This document shows, piece after piece, positions 1 through 11,162 of a stretch of DNA of 64,000 bases. Source of the stretch: Pseudocercospora fijiensis CIRAD86 (lineage: Eukaryota > Ascomycota > Dothideomycetes > Mycosphaerellales > Mycosphaerellaceae); contig NW_006921532.1 in assembly GCF_000340215.1 (NCBI RefSeq), positions 525,844-589,843 on the forward strand, in the 5' to 3' direction. Position numbers and translations under genes: made by a program. The notes beneath the pieces were generated by a model that worked only from the letters and a program-made list of their open reading frames with translations, did not search any database and was not told where the DNA came from. The first letter of the stretch is position 1, and each line of letters opens with the position of its first letter.

Positions 1-1309
1 CACGAGAAGGACTGAAAAGGGCGCGGGTTGAGGAATGGCTTGCGGAGTTGGACGCCAACGACCATCTCATGACTGTACGGTATATTTGAGAGGATGATGG
101 AGCCACAATTGTGGCTATCACGGTCTGTGGTCTGCAGAGATTGCTCTCGAAGGCCATCCAGAAATTTTGGGGCCTGGTCCCGCCGCAGGCTTTGGAATTC
201 ACATCGAAGCCGTACTTGCCATCGTGAAGCGGCACCTTGTCCACTACCCAGCTAAGCATGTGGGACATTTCAGCGACGGTTTCGAGCGAGACGAAGAGAC
301 CATCAAAGAAAAGATAAGATTCGACTGGCACCTGTTGATTTCGTCCTGCAGAGACTATGCAAACTAGTCAACTCTGATGAACGTTATCCTGAAGATGTGC
401 CTGCCTGTTGGTTCGGAGGGGCGCCATCATGCGATACGCACGATAACGTGTAGTTTTGATAGCGTCGAACGACAGAACAGTGAAGCCGCCGATCGATTGA
501 AGTTAGAGCAAGAAAATCGTCTCCTGAAAGAGCAAGTAAAGGATCTCGAAGCCAGGGTTTGTGATTTGAAGTCGGGTGGGCGAGGAACTGAAGTGGCTCT
601 CGAAAGCGGCCATTTCTGCCGCGACCCGTACGACCCATTATAGACGGTCGGTGAAAGGGAAATGAGCTTCGAGATGGTTGTACTATTAGGTCGGCTGCCA
701 TTGTTGGTGGAGATAATCGAAGTTGAAGGCTATGCATCCTAAATATGTATCTCTTCGCAACTCAACAACGGCCTTGCTGACCTCGCCGTTTTGGAACTAC
801 AGCTCTTATCGGGCCTTATTATCGAGCCTTTTCAACGAACGTCCATGCAGCGAACAGCGGGTGAAATCAGCGAGCAGCCACTAGCAACAGAGGATTTAAG
901 CAGTTGTCCATATCTTTGTACTCAGTCATCTCTTAGACTGGTCTTCAGCTCCGTACAGCATACAAAACTGGGCCCTCCAAGTTGCAGACCAGAGATGTGT
1001 CCCGGCAGGAGACAGTATAGCTTGAGGGAACTGTCAGGCTAGCAAGACTCGGGCAGGGCGAGAAAGGTATCATTAACAAGCCCAAGCGGTGACTACCAGC
1101 GTAGTTGTATTGACTGATCATCTCCGCCCGACGCCGAGAAGTGAGTATTGCAAAGCGGAGCGAGCAAGTTGCATATGAGTTGAAGTCGCGTCGGCGCGCA
1201 CGGGCCGCACTTGCCCCACGCCAAGAGTTCGCGGCTGGCTTGAAATTTGGACGGTGTCGTGGAAAACACCTCCACTGCTGCTTCGACATCAGCATCGACA
1301 TCGAGCATA
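1..1309. other. Host DNA upstream of eIF3d, no confident gene
   Basis: CA and TG occur at normal frequency, so this is un-RIPed host DNA. Short ORFs occur on both strands but none matches a family I recognise. On the plus strand 377-643 (88 codons) includes a charged heptad-like stretch (EAADRLKLEQENRLLKEQ and following) that would form a coiled coil; it may be the end of a gene cut by the window edge or a decayed remnant. The last few hundred bases should hold the eIF3d promoter and 5' UTR, but I see no clear TATA box. Confidence 0.4.
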
Positions 1310-3138
1310 ATGGCGTACGACGACCTACTCAAGCTCATTGAGTCGCTTCCAACGGACCAATGGGGTCCACCAACCACGACCGAAACGACCCTCAATGGCG
1401 TTCCTTACGCCCCCTTCTCCAAAGGCGACAAGCTAGGCCGTATGGCGGACTGGACAGCGGAGGGCAAGGACCGTGAGGGACGTGGCGGAAGGCAACAGTT
1501 CAATAACCGATACCGCGACCAGATTTACGGTGCCGGTCCAGGCGGTCTGCAGACTGCATTCGCGATAGAAGGAACGAACGAGGAGAACACATTCAGCCTT
1601 GTCGACCGCACACAGCCAACGCGCTCAAGAGGCTTCGGCGGACGTGGCAGCGCTGTGTTTGGCCGGGGTCGCGGTGGACAGCGTGGAGCAGCCAACCAGC
1701 GCGGAGGCAGAGGCACTTTCACCCGAGTGCAGGGAAGAGGCGGACAGCAGTATAACGACCGCGGTGGCCGAGGTGGACGCAGAGGCGGTAGATTCGGCTG
1801 GAAAGACTATGACAAGCCACAGCGCAACCGTGAAGCATCTGTCCAACCAAAGGATACCTGGCGCGTGTTGGAGGAGATCGACTTCAGTCGTCTCTCCAAG
1901 CTCAATCTCGATACTGGCGAAGGCGAGGACCTCGACGACTATGGTTTCCTCTACCACTACGACCGCTCATACGACAAACAGCCAGGTGCGCCGACTTCTG
2001 TGCGCAAGCTGACTGTGCTCGAACGCGCCGCCTACAACGTTACCACATCTTCAGATCCTGTCATTCAAGAGCTCGCTGATAAAGACGAGGCCACCGTATT
2101 CGCTGCTGATAACATCCTCTCTATGCTCATGTGCGCACCTCGAAGTGTCTACAGTTGGGATATAATTCTGCGTAAAGAGGGCAACAAGGTCTTCATCGAC
2201 AAGAGAGAGGGCAGCAGCCTCGACATGGTCACTGTCAACGAGAACGCGGCAGATGCACCCCTGGAGATGAGTGAGGGCAACAAAGACCAGATCAACAGTC
2301 CAGGAGCTCTCAAGGAGGAGGCTACCCATATCAACAATGTCTTCCCACTTCAAGTCGTCCAGGAGTCGGAAAGCATGAAGAGAGACATGAACCACGAGCA
2401 CCCATTCTACAATGCCGACGAAGAGACCGACCCACCAGCTTCCAAGGCGTACAGGTACCGAAGATTCGACCTTTCGTTGGAAGCAGATGCCGAGCCATTG
2501 CACTTGATCGTGCGATCCGAACTTGATGCTGTTGCGAAGAACAACATCAGTGGAGAGGACCAGTTCTTGACCATACACGCTCTCAATGAGTTCGACAACA
2601 AGGCACAAGGATCGGGTGGCGCCCTCGACTGGCGCAGCAAGCTTGCCAGTCAACGTGGTGCAGTGGTCGCCACAGAGATGAAGAACAACAGCTGCAAGCT
2701 CGCCCGATGGACCACGCAGTCGATCCTGGCCAAAGCGGATCTGATGAAGCTTGGGTAAGTCCAAACTCACTTTTCGACTCCGCAAGCGAAGGCGGATGTC
2801 CACAATCGAACCAAAATTTCAGAATTACGTACTAACATTGTCGTTCTAGATTCGTCTCTCGTGCGAACCCCAAGTCGACCTCCGAGCACGTCATCCTGGG
2901 CGTATTGGGCTACAAGCCACGCGAGTTTGCTTCACAAATGAACCTCAACCTCAACAACGGTTGGGCTATCGTTCGTACCTTCGTTGACATGGTCATGAAG
3001 GAGGCAGACGGCAAGTACGTGCTTGTGAAGGACCCCAACAAGCCAACTATTCGCTTGTACCAAGTGCCTCTCAACACCTTCGAGGAGGACGATATCGAGG
3101 AGATGAGCGTGGTGCCTGAGGGCGGCGATGACGAGTAG
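1310..3138 (+). CDS. Translation initiation factor eIF3 subunit d (eIF3d / Moe1), two exons
   Basis: Encodes a 577-residue eIF3d, a cytoplasmic subunit of the eIF3 complex that in other eukaryotes contacts mRNA near the 40S entry channel and can bind the 5' cap. Exons are 1310-2754 and 2850-3138; the intron has GTAAGT and CTAG ends and an ACTAAC branch site, and splicing joins the frame through a Gly codon. The start at 1310 gives the usual short fungal N terminus ([14 protein letters not shown]); an in-frame ATG at 1247 would add 21 low-complexity residues and is less likely. Residues about 107-161 are an RGG-rich RNA-binding linker. The C-terminal half is the conserved eIF3d core ([19 protein letters not shown], then [15 protein letters not shown]), ending in an acidic tail. 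Length matches fungal eIF3d. Base use is normal, with no RIP. Confidence 0.95.
2755..2849 (+). other. Spliceosomal intron of eIF3d
   Basis: A 95-nt intron with donor GTAAGT, branch-point ACTAAC about 15 nt before the acceptor, and acceptor CTAG. Removing it fuses the two eIF3d frames at a conserved Gly-Phe-Val. Confidence 0.93.
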
Positions 3139-3929
3139 GGAGGAAGCGCGAGTCCTACGATCATTTGCATGTGATAGAGTGATATGAGGTGTTGCTAGAC
3201 CTCACTTCATGAATGAAATAAACGCATCTCGCTCTTGCCGAAGAAGAGACTGTGCCATTCTACCGAATCTCCATTGCTTTGTCCACACTGCTCAGACGGA
3301 GCGAGGACATGTGGTGGACCAAGACAAGCCTCATCTGTGTCAGTGGGAGTGTGTAAGGGCTAAAACGAAGCTCGCGAGCATAGCATACGCAACGCGGCGG
3401 AGTCGCGTCTCTCTTGTCGATTCCAAGTCTTCAGGTTCGCAATGATCTATGCCTGCAAATTGTGACGATGCCTCCACCTGCTTTCAGCTCCTACGCTCGC
3501 CATGTTTTTGCGCGTTGCTTCATGCAAGATCTCGCCATGAAAGCTAAAGAGAGTTTGAACCATGTTGTTTTTCAAGAAAGAAGATCTATCGGGTCTGTAT
3601 CTCACCCTGTTTCGAGGTGACCACTACGCTGCCTACCATCTCGTGCCTGTGAGCCATGACTCCTCTCCTCTCGCGCTGGCTTCCACTTCCTCGTTCAATC
3701 TAGTCGTAGGGAAAATTCGTTTTGTTCTCTGTGTAATCGTCGTAGATTGGTAGAGTTCTGCGGTCTGAGATGATCGAGGATGTCTCGGATGACGATGATG
3801 CGTCGGACGTTCGGACGTTTTGCTGTGCTTGTTGCTCATTACTCTAGTTGAGGCGGACGGCCGTCGCTGAGCAATGTCTAGAAAATTCGTCGGTCTTTCT
3901 GCCTTGAGCTGGAGCTCCATCACGCTGAG
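3139..3929. other. Intergenic region between convergent eIF3d and GH36 remnant
   Basis: Should hold the 3' UTR of eIF3d (+) and of the GH36 gene (-). The small ORFs on both strands have no recognisable content. I see no other element here. Confidence 0.5.
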
Positions 3930-5198
3930 CTAGCAAACAGTGAGAAGTCTCGCAGAAGGAGCCCTAGGAATCGTAACGCTCAGCTCTTTCTTCGCAAAGT
4001 CCCATTGCAGCCCCGTAACAAGACGTTTCGGATACAGCGTACAAAAGCTCGCATGCTCGGGCGCCTCAGGAACCGGGAAAGAAAAGGTGTCGGGCCCACC
4101 TCGTCTCCATACTGCCAGGTACATCACGCGGTCTGTTCTGAGCCCCAAGACCAACCAGTCCTGATGCCAAGCGTGAAGTCCAATGGGCCAGAAAGGCACA
4201 GAATTTGGAATATCGGCGCGAATAGACTTGTAGACATCGGAAGCCTCAATCACTAGTTGCAATTGGCTTTCGCTCAACAGGTCGATTCGTCCGCTAATGT
4301 AAAGTCTTCCCCATTAGGCTATTCACCATGCACAGTGCGATGAGATCGTCATGGTACTCAGGCTGTGGTAATGCCCAGCTCGCACTCTGCTCGGGTGTCA
4401 AGGCGGTAAGGATGTTGGCTGAGATGGCCGCATAGATGACTGGATCGGTCTGATCACTAGTCGACTGAATGCTGTGCGTAGCAAGCGTATGATAGTCGAG
4501 TCGTTGGCCGCCGCTCGAGCATGATTCAATCACGAGATCTGGAAAGCGATCGTAAATACCATTGACCCAGGCCATATACGCTCGACGATGCTCGAACATG
4601 CCATCTCCCGGGCTGGAGGCGTTGCAATCTGTGCCCTGTGTTACATCGACGTTGGCGTCGAATTTGAAGTATTGCACGCCGAGACCAGTGATCAAACCGT
4701 CAATGATCTTATCTAATCGAGTCGTCACAGCCGTGTGACGAAAATCAAGATGATACCTGCTCTGCTCGACAACTCTCCTGCCTAGTCTTTGGAAAAAAGC
4801 TCCATCCGGCAAAGCTACAGCAACAGGACTCTTGACCCCAACGACCTCAGGCTCCATCCAGAGCCCTGGCTTCATCCTGGCGTCTCTGATGCTATCAAGG
4901 ACAAATTCGAGGCCTCGTGGAAATCGCACTCTGGAGGGCTTCCACTCTCCTACGGAATCCCACCAGTCATCAACATCCGCATACCACCCAGCATCAATGC
5001 AGAAATACTCAGCACCAGAACGTATTGCAGGTTCGATCAAAGCCAAGACTTTCTCTTCGTTCGGATCTCCGTCTAAACAATTCATGTAGTCGTTGAACAC
5101 AACTAGAAGGGTATCATTATCTGCATGCCTTCGTTACATGCATCGTCGGTATCGTGTGAAGGCATCGAATGCATCCTCCGTCTTACTAGACACTACGG
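3930..5198 (-). pseudogene. GH36 alpha-galactosidase, 3' half (catalytic part), broken
   Basis: C-terminal ~420 codons of a fungal GH36 alpha-galactosidase, which hydrolyses terminal alpha-1,6-galactose from raffinose-family sugars or galactomannan. Recognisable blocks in order: FNDYMNCLDGDP, YFCIDAGWYAD, GLWMEPEVV, YFKFDANVD (nucleophile Asp, codon 4657-4659), IESCSSGGQRLDY, STSDQTDP (acid/base Asp, codon 4453-4455), PEQSASWALP. Three lesions are visible. The 5' half is missing at 5198, where hAT1 begins. There is an in-frame TAA at 5134-5136. A one-base excess in a G run (4309-4312) shifts the frame, and the downstream frame 4308-3930 continues the family sequence to its natural stop. The 5' half lies at 21179-21962. 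Both catalytic residues survive. The G-run shift could be a sequencing error, but the transposon break is decisive. Confidence 0.9.
5191..5198. repeat. hAT1 target-site duplication, left copy (CACTACGG)
   Basis: Eight bases CACTACGG end the left host flank and recur at 21179-21186 on the other side of hAT1. Eight-base duplications are the hAT norm. One copy encodes part of Ala-Val-Val of the GH36 gene, so removing the element and one copy restores the host frame. Confidence 0.85.
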
Positions 5199-5344
5199 CA
5201 TCGAAGTTGATTACTAAGTACTTACTAATCAGTGCCTGTAATTATAATCATAGTCAATAGTAAGTAAATAATTAGTAATCATAATCACGTAATTATATAA
5301 TTAGTACCTATAGTAATGCTTAGGGTTAAGAAGGAGGTTATTTT

Positions 5345-7034
5345 ACAAGCCGTCGTCGTCGTTACTAGCGCTAGAGACTAAATACGAGGCTAGCAATAGT
5401 AGTAGTCCTTCTTCCGCCTCTTCTAAAGCAGCTAATTCTAATAGCACCTTAGTAACCCCTATTCTTGTCTAATTCTTCGAGTACTTATTTATACGAATAT
5501 AGTTACTACTTATACGTATACGGTCCTATCTAGTAGTACGGCGGCTTATACTAAAGGTCCTCTTAGACTTAGCGGACATAGCGAAGGCCGACAATGTATT
5601 AATAGCTAGTTGCTATAGTGCTAGATCGCAGGTCTTCCGCTACTAAACCTACTAGTTAATAGGACTTATAAGAACAGGCTTCTCGCTAACTAGTAGCAGT
5701 GCTATTAGACTAGCGTATATAAAGGCCTCGAAGGGGTCCTTATTAGTAGCAATAAGGTCGGTCTAAGACTTAATTTGCTAGCGTTTAAGGTCCGAGAGCC
5801 CTTCGAATAAGCGTTACAGTATAGACTATAGTTAATAGCTTCCGAGGCGTGCTTTATAATCGTTCTAAAGTGCTCTTAAACGCGATAGTAAGGTATCTAC
5901 GTCGACTATAGAGCGGCCTTAAAGCTAAGCAAGTCGCCGAGTTAGATATAGTAGTATTATAGTAACGTAGAGAGGGCTCTTCTAGTTAAGGCTATAGTAC
6001 TTATTAAATAGCACCCTTACAAGGTTAATAGACCGAATAAGGACTATTCTATACTTATTCTCGGCGGCCGAGCGACTAAAGTGGCTTCTTAGATATTCTA
6101 TAGACTCTTAATATATATCGAAGGTAATAGCGTTGCCTTCTAGCCGAAGAGTAACCTCTTTAAATAGATTAAGGAACCTCCGAGTATACGCAAGGACCTT
6201 CTAGTCGTCCTTAGCTAAGCTAAACTCGCGGAGGTATAGTATTCTATCGAAGAAGGTATTTAGAATAGGCCTTGTTTGAATAGCCTCTTCTATTATAAGA
6301 AGCTAACTATTCTATCGTGTCTCGCTAGGGATCTTTAGAGTTGTATATAGCAATTAAGGCTAGGCTTTATAGACCTCTTAGAAGATGTTATAGTTATCGT
6401 TCTTACGTAGAAGCTTAGCGAGTGCGAATAGCCGCTATAGTAGACCTTGTTTAACGAAGGAGTTAACGTCTATATTAAGCTATCTAGAAATAGATACGCT
6501 ATTACTGTCGGTAGTTAGCACTGTTTAACTAAACTCCTCGCTTTCCGCGGCCTCTACGTCCTTTATAAACATAAAGGCTATTATTATACGGTTAAGAATG
6601 TAGCTAATATAGCGTAACCGACGGTCCTTCTAGTACGAGTGCCCTTGCGAGTCTATAAAGCGCTTAATAGCTAGGCTAAGCGTATTGTTGTTAGAGCCGC
6701 TATTAGTCGTTATCTAGCCTAGTTTGCTAGCGATTTAGAAGGTTAAGAAGTATAGAAGAACGGCCTCTATAAGGAAGTCGCTAGTATAAGAACTAGGCGG
6801 TAGATATAGTATATCTAGTAGTATTTAGACTAGTTAACCGCGTAGATTGATATACTAGCAATTAATAGCCTAGAAGAACTTATAGCCGTATTGTAACTTC
6901 TATATATTAGTATAGAAGTGAAGACAGCTAAGCGCTTCTAATAGTGCTATTTTAACTCGTTCTCGCTAACTCTCGAAGTTGTATAGAATACGAGGATACA
7001 GTAAAGTATAGCTCTTTAAAAGGACGTGTTCTAC
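5345..7034 (-). pseudogene. hAT1 transposase, C-terminal part (RIPed)
   Basis: The minus-strand frame runs into the hAT C-terminal dimerisation motif: around 5560-5600 it reads LSAFAMSAKSKRTFSISRR, the family's SAxSERxFS block, after the usual LAIN/LAID leader. Many TAG/TAA codons interrupt it at positions where hAT2 or the family has Gln or Trp, the RIP signature. It is broken at 7034 by the insertion of G1; the rest continues at 19404. It aligns along its length with the hAT2 copy at 22120-23790. Confidence 0.8.
7031..7034. repeat. G1 target-site duplication, left copy (CTAC)
   Basis: CTAC precedes the 5' LTR and recurs at 19404-19407 after the 3' LTR. Joining the flanks through one copy gives a sequence collinear with hAT2 near 23780 (AGGACGT then 8 bases then TATAGGTTAACT in both), so hAT2 acts as a natural empty site. 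A fifth duplicated base may have been altered by RIP. Confidence 0.7.
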
Positions 7035-7314
7035 TATTAGCTAGTAACCGGCCCTATACACCTAGGCTAAGTTTTAAGCCTATATAAGAGGCCTCCTTCT
7101 ATATTGTAGATAGAGCACTAACCTCGTATAGCACATTGTTTATATTACACTTCTATAATGCCTATATTGTAGGGCTCTAGTTATTAGCCTAAGCAACCGT
7201 CTTGTTATCCTATTATGCTAAACATAACTACCTATATTGCTATAGGTTATATTACCCTCGGTAGCCTATATTATTACTAGTAGTAGTAGTAGTAGTGTTA
7301 GTTTCCGTCCTTTA
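7035..7314 (+). repeat. G1 5' LTR
   Basis: 280 bp, nearly identical to 19124-19403. It begins TATTAGCTAG and ends CCGTCCTTTA, consistent with RIPed TG...CA termini. Contains a (TAG)n run near the 3' end. The two LTRs differ mostly by C/T and G/A changes. Confidence 0.9.
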
Positions 7315-8130
7315 TTAGAGCCGAAGGTAGGGCTATCTCTTTATATCTAATAGGTTCGGGTATATTAAAGGTAGTCTCTAGGTACGAATAGCTATAACCG
7401 AAGCGAGGGTACGATAAGAGCCTACGATACGGACGATACCGAAGTATCTTAAGGGGCTATTACGACAAGTAGAGAAACCTCTTAACGAGGGCATCGCTTT
7501 AACCCCGAAAAGCTACAAACCCTTAGGACTGTTATAGCTTAGGGCCTAGTCTATAGCTATAGCTAGCTTCTAAGGACTCGGCTCCGGGTCGAAGACCTAT
7601 TTAGTACCGCTTGCTCGAGATAAGCCCCGCCTAAGGAGGAGATAGACTAATTACCTATCGGCCTTGCTTAGTTTACTAAGACTATTAATTAATAGCAAAT
7701 ACGGCTTGCAGGTCGGATAGCCGGGGAGTCCCCTATTAATCGGGTAGGGCGTTCCTAGATTCGCAGCCTCGCTTAGATAGTACTTAGCCTTCTACTAAAA
7801 AAAAAGAAGGCTACCGCCCCCCCGCCTAGCTAAAGGAGATACAAGCTAGTTTCTAGGATCTAGGTGTAAATAGAGATTGCAGTCTCTCCCTCCGAGCGGC
7901 TTTCGTCTAATACTAAACTAAGCTCCTAGAGGTAGTTAGGCGACCCCTAGGAGGCTAAATCCTAATGCTATCCCGAAGGTAATACTAGGAGAAACAGCCT
8001 AATACACTATTCTCTCGCGTAGCAACATTACAACAAACCAAACAAACTAAAGACACTAAAAACACGTTTATATAGCATTTTATTGCGACTTTATATAGTA
8101 TTTTATTTTAACAATTTTACTAACAATCGA
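7315..8130 (+). other. G1 leader between 5' LTR and gag
   Basis: About 0.8 kb with no coding frame I can support. A primer-binding site should lie at its start, but RIP has altered it and I cannot assign a tRNA. Confidence 0.5.
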
Positions 8131-11100
8131 ATAAGCTCTAGCTCTAGCGAAAACGAGCATTAAGAATTAGCGGAATCCTCTAAATCCAAAACCGCCCCTA
8201 ATCCTATTAACGAAGAAATTAGGCGGCGACTAGTTAATATAAGTAAGCCTCCTACGCCCTCTACGCTAGAGGCGCTCTATAATATTATTATAAAGATAAT
8301 AGAGAAGCAAACTAAACTTCTCCGTTAAAATAAGCGTCGCCCGCTAGAACTAGGGAGCACTATAAACCCCTTATTCGAAGGGTAGAACGCTATAGTATAT
8401 ATAGAGCGTTTTAAGGAAGGCCTAATTAAGTACGAGCTCGATAGAGAGTCCGACTAGTATAAGATCCGGTCCCTTACGAGGACTACTAGTACTAAGCTTT
8501 ACCGAACCCTTAGAACCCTAGTTAGCTACTTAGAAAAGGACGACAAGTCTAATACTAACTAGGAGATCTTTAAGTTAGCCTTTCTAAGGGAGTATCGGGA
8601 GCGCGATAGCCGTCGTATTAAAGGCAGTCGCGCGTAGCTCGAGATCCTCTGCTTAGTAAGGCGCACTAAGGATAACGACCTAAAGGGGTATATCCGCGAA
8701 TTTGTCGAGTTAGCGGACGGCATCGAGTAGAGTAATCTCGAGAACTCTTAGAGAACGAGGCTACTTCTCTAGGGATTGCCGTAGCCTATAGCTTAGCGTA
8801 TCTTCTATCGCTATAAGCTTAGCGAGGCCGATTCTAAGAGCTTTAGGAAATACAAAGAGGTCCTAGTATATATTAAGGCCGACATTAATAGTATAGCTAA
8901 TACGAGGAAGTTTATCTACGGCGAAGACCGGAATAACCTAGCGTAGGTTAGGAAAGAAGCCTTAGGAAGTAAGGGACCTAAGTTCCTTCCTAAATCGCAA
9001 AGTAGTCCTAAGACCGTAACTCCTACTATTATTAAGTACTCTTAGGATGTCGCGGACTTAGCTAAATCCCTAGCCTAGCTAAACCTAAATGCGAAAGCAT
9101 TATAGCGAGTTAGGGAGGTTATTAATGCTACTATACTAGGCGATGTACTACTAGTCTACTAGGTTTTAGATCCTAACTACCCTAAAGCCCCTTTAGTAGA
9201 TATCTACGCTATATAGAAGATCTATTCTAACTTAGATAGCAAGTGCTAGATATATAGCGGGTTTAAACATGTCTAATCGTCCTGCTCTATCTAGAAAGAG
9301 CTTCTTAAAAGGAAGCTTATTATACAAGTAAATAGCCGATTCTACTATATAGATACCGGCGACAAGATTAATTTCGAATAGGATCGGAGAGCCCCGAAGC
9401 TACCTTAGCTAAAGACCCTTCTAGAAAAGAAGTATAGTAGCAAGATCGAGTTTAAGGATACTAGGAACAGTACCCTCGCCGCTATTGCTAAACGAGAAAC
9501 TTAGAAGGTTAGGGCTAAACAGGTTAAGGAGCGAAGTAGTAATAGTACTACTAAGCCCGTTAAGGTTAACTTTGTTTCTTAGGACCCGGACGTAGTTACT
9601 AATGTTTACGCGGTTACTAAGAACAGTATAGATGTCTACGCTACTATACGGTCTTAGACCTAGTCCTAAAACAAGGGCAAGAGCCCTTAGAACCCTACTC
9701 GCCCTAGTGCGGCAGCCCCTACTAGGGTACTAAAGAACAAGGCGGCCGATAAGGCTAAGTAATAGCGAGAGTTAACCGCTAAAACTAAGACTCTCTAGAT
9801 AGCTATAGACCGTACTACCCGATCTAGCACCGCACCTAGCACCGTACCTAGCACCCTACCTATAGAAAGCCTAGTCGTCCTAGAGACTCTAGAGGTCGAT
9901 ATAGAGGATGTTGCTACCGATATTAGTAGTACCCTAGGTCTAGCTAACCTACTGCCCTATAAGCGAAAGTTATCCGATCTAAAGAGCTTTCGCTTTAATA
10001 GGTATATAAAAAAGTATAGTACTAGCCTAGCTAACTCCTTAGATACAAAGGCAAACGCTCTCTTCTAGGCTTTATAGTTCCTAGACCTTAAGTCTAATAT
10101 GTCTATAGGAGAGCTACTAGTATACGGTTTGCCTACTAACCTGTTCTAGAGCTAAATCCCTAACGATGCTACCTTTATAAAAGACCTCGCTACCCTCTAA
10201 AGGAAACAAGGACGAGAAGACTATATCGACGTCTCTTCCCTATAGTTCCTTCCTAAATTTTTAGGTGCCTAAGAGTTAGTAGAAGGCGAATTAGTAACCT
10301 ACGAAAGCTAGGAGACTATCGATAATGCTAACGAAGAGGGGATTAAGGAGATAGGCTAAGGGGATAGTAATAATGCCGACCCTACTCTAGTTTCAGTTTC
10401 TATTAAGGCTATCCGATTTACTAGCTAATAAATCGGTCGAGTAGGACCTCCTCGACCTAAGGAACTTTATTCTATCCCTAATAATATAGACCTTTCCGTA
10501 GTTACTCGTTCCTTCGCTATCGTTCCTACTATCTATATTTAAGTTACTATCGGGAGCTATAGTTAACAGATACTAGCAATGCTTAATAATAGTTCGGAGT
10601 TACTTATTATAAGTAAGCGTTAGGCTAAACAACTTAGGCTGCTAATAAATAGAGACATTTCCCTCGGTATATAGGGAGTAAATAGGGAGGTTGCGCTAGT
10701 AGGTACCTACTACAATGTTATAGTAGACGCCTTTGGCATATGCTTTTCCTTTACCTTCTAGATTGCCGCCGACCTAAATACGCTAATTATTCTAGGTCGA
10801 CTATAGTCTCGTATAACCCGAGGTGTTTAGCGCAACTGCGACGATAGCTCCTAGGAGGGAACTATTACTAACTAGAAAGGCAACCGAGTCGTATTTACTA
10901 GTTATGTCGGCAATACTAGCTATAAGTCCTACGAGGATATCCTTGCTGCTTCTAGACGGTCTTCGGGAAACGCTACGGCGCGGTTATAAGACCGGCAATC
11001 TACGCTATAAGTTAGTATAGCTTAAATAGGTCATTTCTAGAAGTGCGCCGCTCCGTACGTTAAGGCAAGTTTCTAGGTTCTATACTAAGAAGACGAGTAC

Positions 11101-11150
11101 TCGAAGCGATAGCGAGTATAATATAACGACTACCTATACCTACTATACGA
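8131..11150 (+). pseudogene. G1 gag and protease region (RIPed)
   Basis: One plus-strand frame runs from an ATA codon (RIPed ATG, 8131) through a gag-like domain (LRTLVSYLEKDDKS, FLREYRERDSRR, KYKEVLVYIKAD), a degraded zinc knuckle near 9241-9290, a Ser/Thr/Pro linker with a 12-bp tandem repeat (9828-9870, AP-STx pattern), and a retropepsin-like region near 10500-10810 (TIGSYSQQILAMLNNSSELL when TAA/TAG are read as Gln). Dozens of TAG/TAA codons occur and no TGA pattern. The frame becomes incoherent near 11150, where the RT frame takes over in another phase. Confidence 0.75.
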
Positions 11151-11162
11151 GTTAAGGTAATA

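Noticed and set aside
1525..2803. Several open frames of 60-250 codons inside eIF3d on both strands
   Set aside because: They are shadows of the GC-rich RGG-coding and core exon in other frames; none has family content.
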